11,249 bases of DNA from NCBI GenBank assembly GCA_023248175.1, contig JAHFFC010000016.1, positions 1-11,249 on the forward strand. The letters run 5' to 3'. How positions within the stretch are numbered: the first letter of the stretch is position 1; every line of letters begins with the position of its first letter. Positions 1 through 5,860 of this stretch are shown one piece after another. The notes below the pieces were generated by a model. It worked only from the letters and a program-made list of their open reading frames with translations. It made no database searches and was not told the DNA's origin. A program made the translations under genes and the position numbers. This DNA comes from Candidatus Omnitrophota bacterium (GTDB lineage: Bacteria; Omnitrophota; Gorgyraeia; JACOVV01).

Positions 1-1059
1 TTAGTGGAGATGATTTGCCCTGTCGCTGAACGATATCGAGAGTCGAAGGAAAAAGAGTGGTCTGTGCTGACGTGGTTTGAAGTTTTTACGACGATTGCAT
101 TCCTCTATTTTGCTGGAGAGAGAATCGGCTTTGCTGTCTTAGAAACGGGACTGGGAGGAAGGTTAGATGCAACGAATGTGGTTCAACCCAAGGTGTGCGG
201 TATTACCTCAATTAGCCACGACCATACCGCGATTCTAGGGTCGGATCTTGCAGAAATCGCTCGAGAAAAGGGAGGAATCATCAAGGAAGGGATTCCTGTT
301 GTCTCTTCTCCTCAATTTCCCCAAGTGACCGAAGTACTAGCGAAAATCGCCCAAGAGAAGAACGCTCCCTTTTATCAGGTAGGGAAAGAGATTCGCCTAG
401 AAGGTAAGATTCAACGCGATCGCCAGTGTCGAAAACAGTCATTTCAGGCGGTGGGCCGTTTGGGAAACTATCCGTTACTGACGATATCTCTTATGGGGGA
501 TTATCAAGTGAACAATGCTCTCACTGCGATTGGAATCATTGAGTGTCTCAGGGAGCAGGGGAGCCAGGTAGGGGAGAAAGCTATTGTAGAAGGATTGTCA
601 GGTGCTCAATGGGCTGGACGTTTGCAGGTCTTAAAGGAACATCCTTTAGTGGTTGTAGACGGTGCCCAGAATAAGGCGAGCGCCGCCGCACTCGCGCAAG
701 CGATTCCAGAATGGTTTTGGTATGATCATCTCCTTCTCATTATTGGGTTCTCCAAGGACAAAGATCAACAAGGAATCCTTTCGGAACTCTCTCGAATCGC
801 TCACCGGATTATCGTTACCCGCGCCGATCATCCGCGCTCCACCTCAGTTGACCGTTTGGCAGAGATGGTGGATGCCAAGAAACTCGCTGGTAAATTCTCC
901 CACGTGGACGAAGCCCTCCACAAAGCCCAGAAGATGGTCTCGACAAGTGACCTTATTCTAGTCACGGGATCGCTTTTCGTAGTCGGTGAGGCGATTCAGG
1001 CCATGCAAAAACCTTTCACCTCCGCACAGGAGAAGGCAAGGAAGCTGTTGGGGTTCTAA
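1..1059 (+). CDS. folC: Bifunctional folylpolyglutamate/dihydrofolate synthase, 5'-truncated by window edge
   Basis: This is the C-terminal roughly 350 residues of FolC, a cytoplasmic ATP-dependent Mur-ligase-family enzyme that adds glutamate to dihydropteroate and folates. The reading frame is open to base 1. The N-terminal P-loop (GTNGKGS in the family) is absent, so the gene starts upstream; a GTG at 4 is only an internal codon. Visible family motifs are GLGGRLDATN (about 148-177), HDHTAILGSDLAEIAREKGGIIK-like central helix (about 220-285), GDYQVNNALTAIG (about 499-537), WAGRLQVL (about 610-633), DGAQN (about 658-672), GFSKDKD and VTGSLFVVGEA near the end. The usual DGAHN motif reads DGAQN here, which may be a lineage variant. 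The stop codon overlaps the next start (TAATG), implying co-transcription and translational coupling with the DUF309 gene. Confidence 0.95.
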   Translation, partial: LVEMICPVAERYRESKEKEWSVLTWFEVFTTIAFLYFAGERIGFAVLETGLGGRLDATNVVQPKVCGITSISHDHTAILGSDLAEIAREKGGIIKEGIPVVSSPQFPQVTEVLAKIAQEKNAPFYQVGKEIRLEGKIQRDRQCRKQSFQAVGRLGNYPLLTISLMGDYQVNNALTAIGIIECLREQGSQVGEKAIVEGLSGAQWAGRLQVLKEHPLVVVDGAQNKASAAALAQAIPEWFWYDHLLLIIGFSKDKDQQGILSELSRIAHRIIVTRADHPRSTSVDRLAEMVDAKKLAGKFSHVDEALHKAQKMVSTSDLILVTGSLFVVGEAIQAMQKPFTSAQEKARKLLGF

Positions 1060-1598
1060 TGACCCTCTCTCGACTTGTTCCCAATCGGCATTTTCCGTCT
1101 TACGCCTATATTCCCCTACGTTGGCCGCATCCGACGAGAGACTCCAAGGGACATAGTTATGGGGAGGGAGATGAAAAAGTAGAACCACTGGATCCCAAGA
1201 GTTGGCGTCAATGCCAGACCTATCTTTATGGCATTGATCTTTTTAATTACGGTTACTATTGGGAAGCACACGATGCTTGGGAATCGGTCTGGCTGGCGTG
1301 TGGCCGAAAAGGAGTAACGGGCGATTTTCTAAAAGGACTCATTAAACTTGCCGCGGCCGGAGTCAAAGCTAGAGAAGGAAGAACTCAGCGTGTCCAACAA
1401 CAAGCCAAACGAGCGGAGGAGCTTTTCCGTCAGACCGCTGGCTCGGTCGGTTCTCAAAGAAGTCGTTATATGGGATTTTCATTAGCTCAGCTGATCGGTT
1501 TTGCCGGACGTCTTCGAGTCAGATCCGTTACTGCTAGTAACAAAGGTGATAACTCTGTAAAGATAGTTTTTCGATTTAAACTCCGCCCACTGCTATAA
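1059..1598 (+). CDS. DUF309 domain protein
   Basis: This 179-residue protein of unknown biochemical function belongs to the DUF309 family. The diagnostic stretch is at residues 61-97, with F-N-x-G-x-Y-x-E-A-H (E69, A70, H71), a tryptophan-rich W-E-S-V-W segment, and then DFLKGLIKLAAAGVKAREG. The N-terminal part carries a PHPTRD-x-x-GHSYG motif (about residues 23-35), which I recall from some DUF309 proteins. The start ATG shares a base with the folC stop (TAATG), so translation is probably coupled. The last 30 or so residues look poorly conserved. The stop codon lies inside a TATAAT hexamer that may belong to the mnmE promoter. The family is mostly alpha-helical with a conserved Glu/His pair; no substrate can be assigned. 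Confidence 0.85.
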   Translation: MTLSRLVPNRHFPSYAYIPLRWPHPTRDSKGHSYGEGDEKVEPLDPKSWRQCQTYLYGIDLFNYGYYWEAHDAWESVWLACGRKGVTGDFLKGLIKLAAAGVKAREGRTQRVQQQAKRAEELFRQTAGSVGSQRSRYMGFSLAQLIGFAGRLRVRSVTASNKGDNSVKIVFRFKLRPLL

Positions 1599-1599
1599 T
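1571..1599 (+). promoter_or_regulatory. Candidate sigma70 promoter for mnmE with extended -10
   Basis: A perfect TATAAT lies at 1594-1599 and is preceded by TGC, giving the extended -10 form TGnTATAAT. The -35 position at 17-base spacing reads TCGATT (1571-1576), a weak match that an extended -10 could tolerate. The -10 overlaps the stop codon of the DUF309 gene. Transcripts would begin around 1606 and run through the hairpin repeats into mnmE at 1738. Confidence 0.45.
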
Positions 1600-1610
1600 G
1601 CAATAGATTT

Positions 1611-1717
1611 CCCCGTGGTCTTGCCACGGGGTACCACACAAATCCCCTCTCCCCCCAGCGGGGGGAGAGGGCTAGGGTGAGGGGGATGAAAAGATACCCC
1701 GTGCTCTTGGCACGGGG
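1611..1717. repeat. Composite palindromic repeat: three hairpins upstream of mnmE
   Basis: The spacer between the DUF309 gene and mnmE is almost entirely palindromic. Hairpin A is CCCCGTGG (1611-1618), loop TCTTG, CCACGGGG (1624-1631). Hairpin B is a perfect 12-base-pair stem, 1645-1656 with 1660-1671, loop AGC. Hairpin C is CCCCGTGC (1697-1704), loop TCTTG, GCACGGGG (1710-1717). A and C have the same loop and stem except for the loop-closing pair, which is G-C in A and C-G in C. The 21 bases at 1681-1701 recur at 3255-3275. None of the stems is followed by a T-run, so they are not typical rho-independent terminators. Confidence 0.8.
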
Positions 1718-1737
1718 AGCATTCATTAAGAAATCCT

Positions 1738-3156
1738 ATGAAAACCTCTAGTTTAGAGGATACTATTGCTGCTATCTCTACTCCCCTTGGAGAGGGGGGG
1801 ATTGGGATTGTCCGTGTCAGCGGTAAGCAGGCGATTGAAATCACTGATAGAATTTTTCGCAGCCACAGCGGGAAGAGACTAGAAAATGTCAAAAACTTTA
1901 CGGTACATTATGGATGGATTGTGGAAGCCCCAAGCTCTAAGCTCCAAGCTCCATGCCCAAATGAAGTGATTGACGAGGTCCTCATCACTATCATGCGCGC
2001 TCCAAGAAGTTATACAACCGAGGATATGATCGAGATCAGCTGTCACGGCGGCATTCTGCCGATGCGGCGGATTTTGGATCTTCTGGTACAACAAAGAGCG
2101 CGGCTGGCAGAACCAGGAGAGTTTACCAAACGGGCTTTCTTAAATGGACGGATTGATCTTGTTCAAGCCGAGGCGGTTCTTGACATTATCCGATCGCAAA
2201 CTGATTTAAGTTTGCGGGTGGCTATGAATCAGCTCGAGGGGCATCTCTCCAAAAAAGTTCGCCAGATTCGGGAAGAGTTGTTGGATATTTATGCTTATGT
2301 CGAGGCCTCTGTTGATTTCCCAGATGAAGACCTGGAAATTCTCTCCAGTATTGACATGCTCAATCGAGTGAAAAAGACCAAAGAGGCAATTCATCGTCTT
2401 TCAGCAACGGCCGAAAGGGGGCAAATTCTTCGAGATGGAATCGTTGGAGTTATCTGCGGTAAGCCGAATGTCGGGAAATCGAGTCTGCTCAATGCCCTTT
2501 TAGGACGCGAGCGGGCGATTGTCACACCCATTCCAGGCACCACGCGGGATATCATTGAAGAAGTGATGAACCTCGATGGAATCCCCATGCGATTAGTGGA
2601 TACTGCTGGGATTCGAGAAAGTGAAGAGACCATCGAGAAAGAGGGAATCCGTCGAAGCCGAATTTATTTCGAGCGAGCTGATCTTTTGCTGACTGTAGTT
2701 GATAGCTCTGATCCTTTAACACAGGAAGATGAAAAAATTATAAAGGAAGTCGCCGGGCGTCGGGCGATTGTCGTGATCAACAAGAATGATCTTCCCCAGA
2801 AAGTTGAAAGAGGGGAAATCAAGAAATTAACCGGCGATCTTCCGATGGTCTCCATTTCTGCCTCACAGGGGAATGGACTTGATGAATTAGTAGAAGTGAT
2901 TTCAAGGTTAGTCTGGAAAGGAGAAGTGATTGCCTCCACTGAGGAACTAATAACGAATGTCCGTCACAGGGAAGCATTGATTCGTGCCGAGAAAGCGTTG
3001 GGACATTTAATTGAAACCATGGAGAAGAAGTTATCGGCAGAATTCATCTCGGTAGATATCCGCGATGCGCTGGATGCGATCGGTGAAGTCGTCGGAGAGA
3101 CAACCACCGATGATTTGCTGGGTCGGATTTTTTCGAAGTTTTGCATCGGGAAATAA
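1738..3156 (+). CDS. mnmE: tRNA uridine-5-carboxymethylaminomethyl modification GTPase MnmE
   Basis: MnmE works with MnmG to install aminomethyl or carboxymethylaminomethyl groups at C5 of wobble uridine 34 in certain tRNAs. At 472 residues it is complete. The N-terminal tetrahydrofolate-binding domain spans about 1-125 (PLGEGGIGIVRVSG, then the RAPRSYTTEDMIEISCHGG-type motif). Helical segments flank an inserted G domain with G1 GKPNVGKSS (241-249), PGTTRD (266-271), G3 DTAG (288-291) and G4 NKND (348-351). The C-terminus ends FCIGK, including the conserved cysteine. Residues about 64-74 form an unusual insert encoded by a heptamer repeat (1930-1953) in a spot where most homologues have a short turn. 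No strong Shine-Dalgarno precedes the ATG, but homology starts right at it. It lies between two hairpin-rich spacers and may have its own promoter at 1594. Confidence 0.97.
   Translation: MKTSSLEDTIAAISTPLGEGGIGIVRVSGKQAIEITDRIFRSHSGKRLENVKNFTVHYGWIVEAPSSKLQAPCPNEVIDEVLITIMRAPRSYTTEDMIEISCHGGILPMRRILDLLVQQRARLAEPGEFTKRAFLNGRIDLVQAEAVLDIIRSQTDLSLRVAMNQLEGHLSKKVRQIREELLDIYAYVEASVDFPDEDLEILSSIDMLNRVKKTKEAIHRLSATAERGQILRDGIVGVICGKPNVGKSSLLNALLGRERAIVTPIPGTTRDIIEEVMNLDGIPMRLVDTAGIRESEETIEKEGIRRSRIYFERADLLLTVVDSSDPLTQEDEKIIKEVAGRRAIVVINKNDLPQKVERGEIKKLTGDLPMVSISASQGNGLDELVEVISRLVWKGEVIASTEELITNVRHREALIRAEKALGHLIETMEKKLSAEFISVDIRDALDAIGEVVGETTTDDLLGRIFSKFCIGK
1930..1953 (+). repeat. Heptamer repeat inside the mnmE coding region
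   Basis: Three consecutive heptamers CCAAGCT, CTAAGCT and CCAAGCT (1930-1950) followed by CCA lie within mnmE. They keep the frame and encode a proline/serine/lysine/leucine/glutamine-rich insert (residues about 65-72, P-S-S-K-L-Q-A-P) between the conserved GWIVE and EVIDEVL segments. Confidence 0.7.
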
Positions 3157-3167
3157 AAAAGATTAGT

Positions 3168-3257
3168 CACCCCCTTTACTAAAGGGGGGTGAGGGAGAAA
3201 TTGAAGATGATGGAAATCAACCCTCACCCCGACCCTCTCCCTTAAAAAGGGAGAGGG
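3168..3257. repeat. Nested inverted repeats downstream of mnmE
   Basis: The first hairpin is 3168-3177 with 3181-3191 (CACCCCCTTT, loop ACT, one bulged G). The second is a perfect 11-base-pair stem, CCCTCTCCCTT (3233-3243) with 3247-3257, loop AAA. A third, longer-range 10-base-pair match, GGGGTGAGGG (3186-3195) with CCCTCACCCC (3221-3230), overlaps the right arm of the first hairpin, so the two pairings exclude each other. No T-run follows on the + strand. The stems may still mark the end of the mnmE transcript, but they look more like a mobile palindromic repeat family. Confidence 0.75.
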
Positions 3258-3351
3258 GGATGAAAAGATACCCCGCAGCTTCAGCCGAAGGCTGATCTTC
3301 TGCCAGAGGCAGATCCGCCTCAGGCGGAGCCTCAGGTATGATGCTGCGGAG
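3255..3351. repeat. Multibranched three-hairpin repeat ending in the next gene's ribosome binding site
   Basis: The element begins with the 21-base word shared with 1681-1701. A closing stem CCGCAGC (3273-3279) with GCTGCGG (3343-3349) encloses three consecutive 6-base-pair hairpins, each with a three-base loop: TCAGCC/GGCTGA (3281-3295, loop GAA), TCTGCC/GGCAGA (3299-3313, loop AGA) and TCCGCC/GGCGGA (3314-3328, loop TCA). A degenerate copy of GCCTCAGG follows at 3329-3336. The fold resembles a cloverleaf but has no tRNA anticodon or T-arm features. Its right arm overlaps the GGAGAG ribosome binding site at 3348-3353. Confidence 0.75.
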
Positions 3352-3353
3352 AG
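3348..3353 (+). promoter_or_regulatory. Ribosome binding site deciding the histidine-phosphatase start
   Basis: GGAGAG sits 8 bases before the ATG at 3362 and supports that start over the in-frame ATG at 3338, which lies inside the repeat. Its first two bases are part of the closing stem of the upstream repeat, so folding could partly hide it. Confidence 0.6.
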
Positions 3354-3361
3354 ACTTCGTT

Positions 3362-3973
3362 ATGCGTTTTTATTTAATCCGTCACGGCCAAAGCACCTGG
3401 AACAAGGAGAATCGAGTCCAAGGGCACTCCAATCCCCCTCTCTCAGAGAAGGGGAGAGGACAAATTGAGAAACTGATTCCTCGGCTGAAACGAGAGAAGA
3501 TCGAAAAGATCATCGCAAGTCCTCTGATACGAGCATACGAATCGGCCCAAATGTTAGTGAAAGGTCTGGGGATTCCCTGCCACACCCAAAAAGGACTGAT
3601 GGAGATTCATTTAGGAAGCTGGGAGGGGAAGACGCCGGATGAAGTCAACCGGCTCTACAATAACGGTTATCAGAAATGGCTCAAGGGTCCTTCCAAGATG
3701 AAAATTCCAAAGGCAGAAACCATTGTAGAATTTCGACAGCGGGCAGTGAAGGCGTTCACGGAAATTGTCGCTTCAGAGACAAAAGAGCGGGTAGTTCTAG
3801 TGACTCACGGAGGAATCTTGGCCGCCTTAATCTCCCACTGGCTCAATGCCGATTTCGATAAAATCCTCTTAAATATCTTCTTCGAGAACTCCAGTCTCAC
3901 GATCGCTGAAGTCATCAACGGCCAAGTCTATCTGACCGACATCAACGACACCTGCCACCTGCACGACCCCTAA
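3362..3973 (+). CDS. Histidine phosphatase / phosphoglycerate mutase-like protein
   Basis: This 203-residue protein belongs to histidine phosphatase branch 1, in which an active-site histidine is transiently phosphorylated. It opens with the canonical strand and motif LIRHGQS (R7, H8, G9). It continues with SPLIRA (R57), an E81-containing MEIHLGSWEGK segment and the second catalytic histidine in VTHGG (H149). The ATG at 3362 is chosen because homology begins immediately after it and GGAGAG lies 8 bases upstream; starting at 3338 would add residues encoded by repeat DNA. Length and motifs fit GpmB, CobC (alpha-ribazole phosphatase) or broad-specificity phosphatases. No cobalamin gene is nearby, so the substrate is not assigned. 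The C-terminus (residues 190-203) is rich in Asp and His and looks lineage-specific. Confidence 0.9.
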   Translation: MRFYLIRHGQSTWNKENRVQGHSNPPLSEKGRGQIEKLIPRLKREKIEKIIASPLIRAYESAQMLVKGLGIPCHTQKGLMEIHLGSWEGKTPDEVNRLYNNGYQKWLKGPSKMKIPKAETIVEFRQRAVKAFTEIVASETKERVVLVTHGGILAALISHWLNADFDKILLNIFFENSSLTIAEVINGQVYLTDINDTCHLHDP

Positions 3974-3990
3974 GGTGGTATCCTTAAAAC

Positions 3991-4033
3991 TCCCCCTTTG
4001 AAAAAGGGGGATAAAGGGGGATTTAAGGGGGGT
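3991..4033. repeat. Hairpin and G-rich direct repeats after the phosphatase gene
   Basis: A perfect 9-base-pair stem (3991-3999 with 4003-4011, loop GAA) is followed by near-repeats of AAGGGGGAT ending in TTAAGGGGGGTG. The A/G composition resembles the repeat after mnmE. No U-tract follows, so termination is possible but not supported by a classical signal. The rest of the 3974-4217 spacer holds the promoter at 4075-4103 and a 39-codon frame discussed under findings. Confidence 0.6.
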
Positions 4034-4074
4034 GTCCAAGTTGATGGGGAACTTCTGGGAATGCATTTAAAGAC

Positions 4075-4103
4075 TTAACTTATTTAGTCCGATCCGCTAT
4101 AAT
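4075..4103 (+). promoter_or_regulatory. Sigma70-type promoter of the radical SAM/glycan operon
   Basis: The -35 element TTAACT (4075-4080) matches TTGACA at four of six positions. It is separated by exactly 17 bases from a perfect TATAAT (4098-4103). The expected transcript start near 4110 gives a leader of about 108 bases before the radical SAM ATG at 4218. It is the only strong promoter seen ahead of the six tightly linked + strand genes. No operator-like palindrome overlaps it. Confidence 0.6.
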
Positions 4104-4217
4104 GGAGTACAGAATTGAACGCGTTCTGACTTTGTGGACTCCCGAAGAATCAGACAAGAACAAAATTCGATGGAGTGACACAAAGAAAATGGCTGTTATG
4201 AGAGGGGAGAAAATCAC

Positions 4218-5360
4218 ATGAATCAAGACCCGCACTATGCTTATGGCAGTCCTGCTTTGAAAGATCTGATCCTGGACGGGACGAAGATCGCTTGGCATAT
4301 GGATCGTGTTCGTGCCTGGGAGAGGGGAGAACGGATTGCTCCTATTACCATTGATATGGCGTTGACCAGGGCTTGCAATTTTGGTTGTGAATATTGTTAC
4401 GCGAAACTGCAAGAAAATGACCGAAAAACACTCACCAAAGAAGTCATGGATGCTTTCCTTGAGGATTGTGCCGAGATCGGCGTAAAAGCAATCAGCCTTG
4501 TTTCCGATGGAGAAAGCACTATTTCTCCTGTTTTTGTAGACACTGTTATTCGTGGCAGGGAGTTGGGAATTTGTATGGCTGTTGGAACGAATGGTTATGT
4601 TTTGAATCGTCGGAAACTAGAGTTAATCTTACCTCACCTGACCTACCTGCGAGTCAATATTTCCGCTGGTGAACCCAAGAGATATGCCGAGATTATGGGA
4701 GTCAAGGAAGAGTGGTTCTATCAGGTTTGCCAGAACATCCGGGACATGGTTGAAATCAAGAAAAGAGATAAATTATCCGTAACCATTGGAATGCAGATGG
4801 TTCTCATGCCGCAATATAGGGACCAAATTATCCCATTGGCGGAATTGGGGAAAGAGCTCCGGCCGGATTATTTAATCATCAAACATTGCAGTGATAACGA
4901 AGACGGTGCTTTGGGCGTTGATTATTCGGGTTATCAGGCGCTTTATGGGTTGCTCAAAGAAGCGGAAAGTTACTCTGACGATGAATATGTAGTCAAAGTG
5001 AAATGGTCCAAGATCACTCAGAATGGAACAAGGAGTTACCAACGTTGTTATGGGGCGCCCTTCATTCTTCAGATGTCAGGGACTGGTCTTGTCGCTCCGT
5101 GTGGTGGATTGTTCAACGAGCGTTATCAGAAATTCCACATTGGCAATATCACCGAAAAGCGGTTTAAGGATATCTGGAATTCAGATCAATATTGGGATGT
5201 CATGAATTACTTAGCTTCTCCAGAGTTTAACGCCCAGACAATGTGCGAAGCCCTTTGCCTGCAGCACAACGTCAATGAAGCTTTAGACGGGTACATGAAG
5301 GAAAGAATTCATCTTGAAACACCCCAGGGAGCTTCACCAGCTCATCTTAATTTCATCTAA
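4218..5360 (+). CDS. Radical SAM protein with SPASM/twitch-like C-terminal domain
   Basis: This 380-residue radical SAM enzyme binds a 4Fe-4S cluster through C53-x3-C57-x2-C60 in the motif TRACNFGCEYCY and should cleave S-adenosylmethionine to start radical chemistry. The segment around SDGEST (96-101) takes the place of the usual GGEP SAM-binding motif, and GTNGY (123-127) follows it. The C-terminal part has four further cysteines, C277, C295, C343 and C347, with G-N-I-x-E-x-x-F-K-D-I-W-N-S between them. That pattern resembles a reduced SPASM (twitch) domain holding one auxiliary cluster. The start is supported by AGGGGAG 8 bases upstream. It leads an operon of glycosyltransferase, epimerase and membrane proteins, so it may modify a sugar, lipid carrier or small peptide; the substrate is unknown. 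Its stop overlaps the next start (TAATG). Confidence 0.9.
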   Translation: MNQDPHYAYGSPALKDLILDGTKIAWHMDRVRAWERGERIAPITIDMALTRACNFGCEYCYAKLQENDRKTLTKEVMDAFLEDCAEIGVKAISLVSDGESTISPVFVDTVIRGRELGICMAVGTNGYVLNRRKLELILPHLTYLRVNISAGEPKRYAEIMGVKEEWFYQVCQNIRDMVEIKKRDKLSVTIGMQMVLMPQYRDQIIPLAELGKELRPDYLIIKHCSDNEDGALGVDYSGYQALYGLLKEAESYSDDEYVVKVKWSKITQNGTRSYQRCYGAPFILQMSGTGLVAPCGGLFNERYQKFHIGNITEKRFKDIWNSDQYWDVMNYLASPEFNAQTMCEALCLQHNVNEALDGYMKERIHLETPQGASPAHLNFI

Positions 5361-5860
5361 TGAACTCGGGCGTTTTACTCAATGGTTTTCTGTCGTTTGT
5401 CATCCTACTGGTGCTTCACCTATTGATCCGACGGTTCATCCGCGTCCAGAGAGAAATTTTACTCCTGTTCATGCTTTTCCTGTTGATTCCATTGCTGTAT
5501 TTCACCATCCTGGCCATAAAGAGCGCTGAGCCATTGACAAATTTAACAGCGGTGGCGGCTGTTTATTTTTCGTTAGCGCTGGTCTATCTGCAGACTTATC
5601 CCGTTCTTACTGTCGAGATTCCATCTTTCAAAATTTTAAGGTTGGTCTATCGTCAAAAAGGGATCACTGAAACAGAGATCATAGCTTCTATGAAAGATGA
5701 CAAGGAATTATTCGACGCCAAGGTCGAGGAATTGGAAAAAGACTCTCTTGTTAGACGATGCCAAGACGGCCGCTATGAACTCAGTGGGTCAGGCAGGACA
5801 TTAGCGAATCTTTTTATTCTGTACCGATCCTTGCTGGGGACTCAATGGGGGCAGGGATGA
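5360..5860 (+). CDS. Small membrane protein with C-terminal winged-helix-like domain (copy 1)
   Basis: I do not recognise this 166-residue protein as a named family. Three hydrophobic segments lie at about 5-23, 32-53 and 62-81. A soluble region (about 88-147) has the rhythm of a winged helix: a helix at KILRLVYRQ, then GITETEIIAS, a likely recognition helix at KELFDAKVEELEKDSLV, a beta-wing at RRCQDGRYELS, and GSGRTLA. A moderately hydrophobic end (147-160) finishes with YRSLLG. The start ATG overlaps the radical SAM stop (TAATG), and its own stop overlaps the glycosyltransferase start. The protein two genes downstream (6654-7202) has the same layout and shares V-L-H-[L/I]-L near the first segment and R-S-L-L-G near the end. 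Possible roles are a membrane adaptor for the soluble glycosyltransferase between them or a membrane-bound regulator; both are inference. Confidence 0.8.
   Translation: MNSGVLLNGFLSFVILLVLHLLIRRFIRVQREILLLFMLFLLIPLLYFTILAIKSAEPLTNLTAVAAVYFSLALVYLQTYPVLTVEIPSFKILRLVYRQKGITETEIIASMKDDKELFDAKVEELEKDSLVRRCQDGRYELSGSGRTLANLFILYRSLLGTQWGQG

Noticed and set aside
658..672. FolC reads DGAQN where DGAHN is usual
   Set aside because: I believe this substitution also occurs in other bacterial FolC proteins, and all other motifs are intact, so it does not suggest a dead enzyme.
2664..2939. Open frame on the - strand within mnmE
   Set aside because: It is antisense to the conserved G domain, has serine-rich composition typical of an antisense translation, and no start signal.
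3271..3351. Cloverleaf-like fold as a tRNA gene
   Set aside because: The arms have three-base loops and there is no anticodon loop, T-arm sequence or acceptor end; it is a hairpin repeat.
3338..3361. Upstream ATG as start of the histidine-phosphatase gene
   Set aside because: The added residues come from repeat DNA, there is no ribosome binding site before it, and homology starts at the ATG at 3362 with GGAGAG upstream.
3168..4033. Hairpins after mnmE and after the phosphatase gene as rho-independent terminators
   Set aside because: Neither is followed by a T-run on the + strand, so they are listed as repeats with only possible terminator activity.
1578..4104. Similar sequence around the two TATAATG boxes (TCCG...GCTATAATG) as a shared regulator site
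   Set aside because: Spacing differs by two bases between the two places, and the match beyond the -10 hexamer is too short to support an operator.
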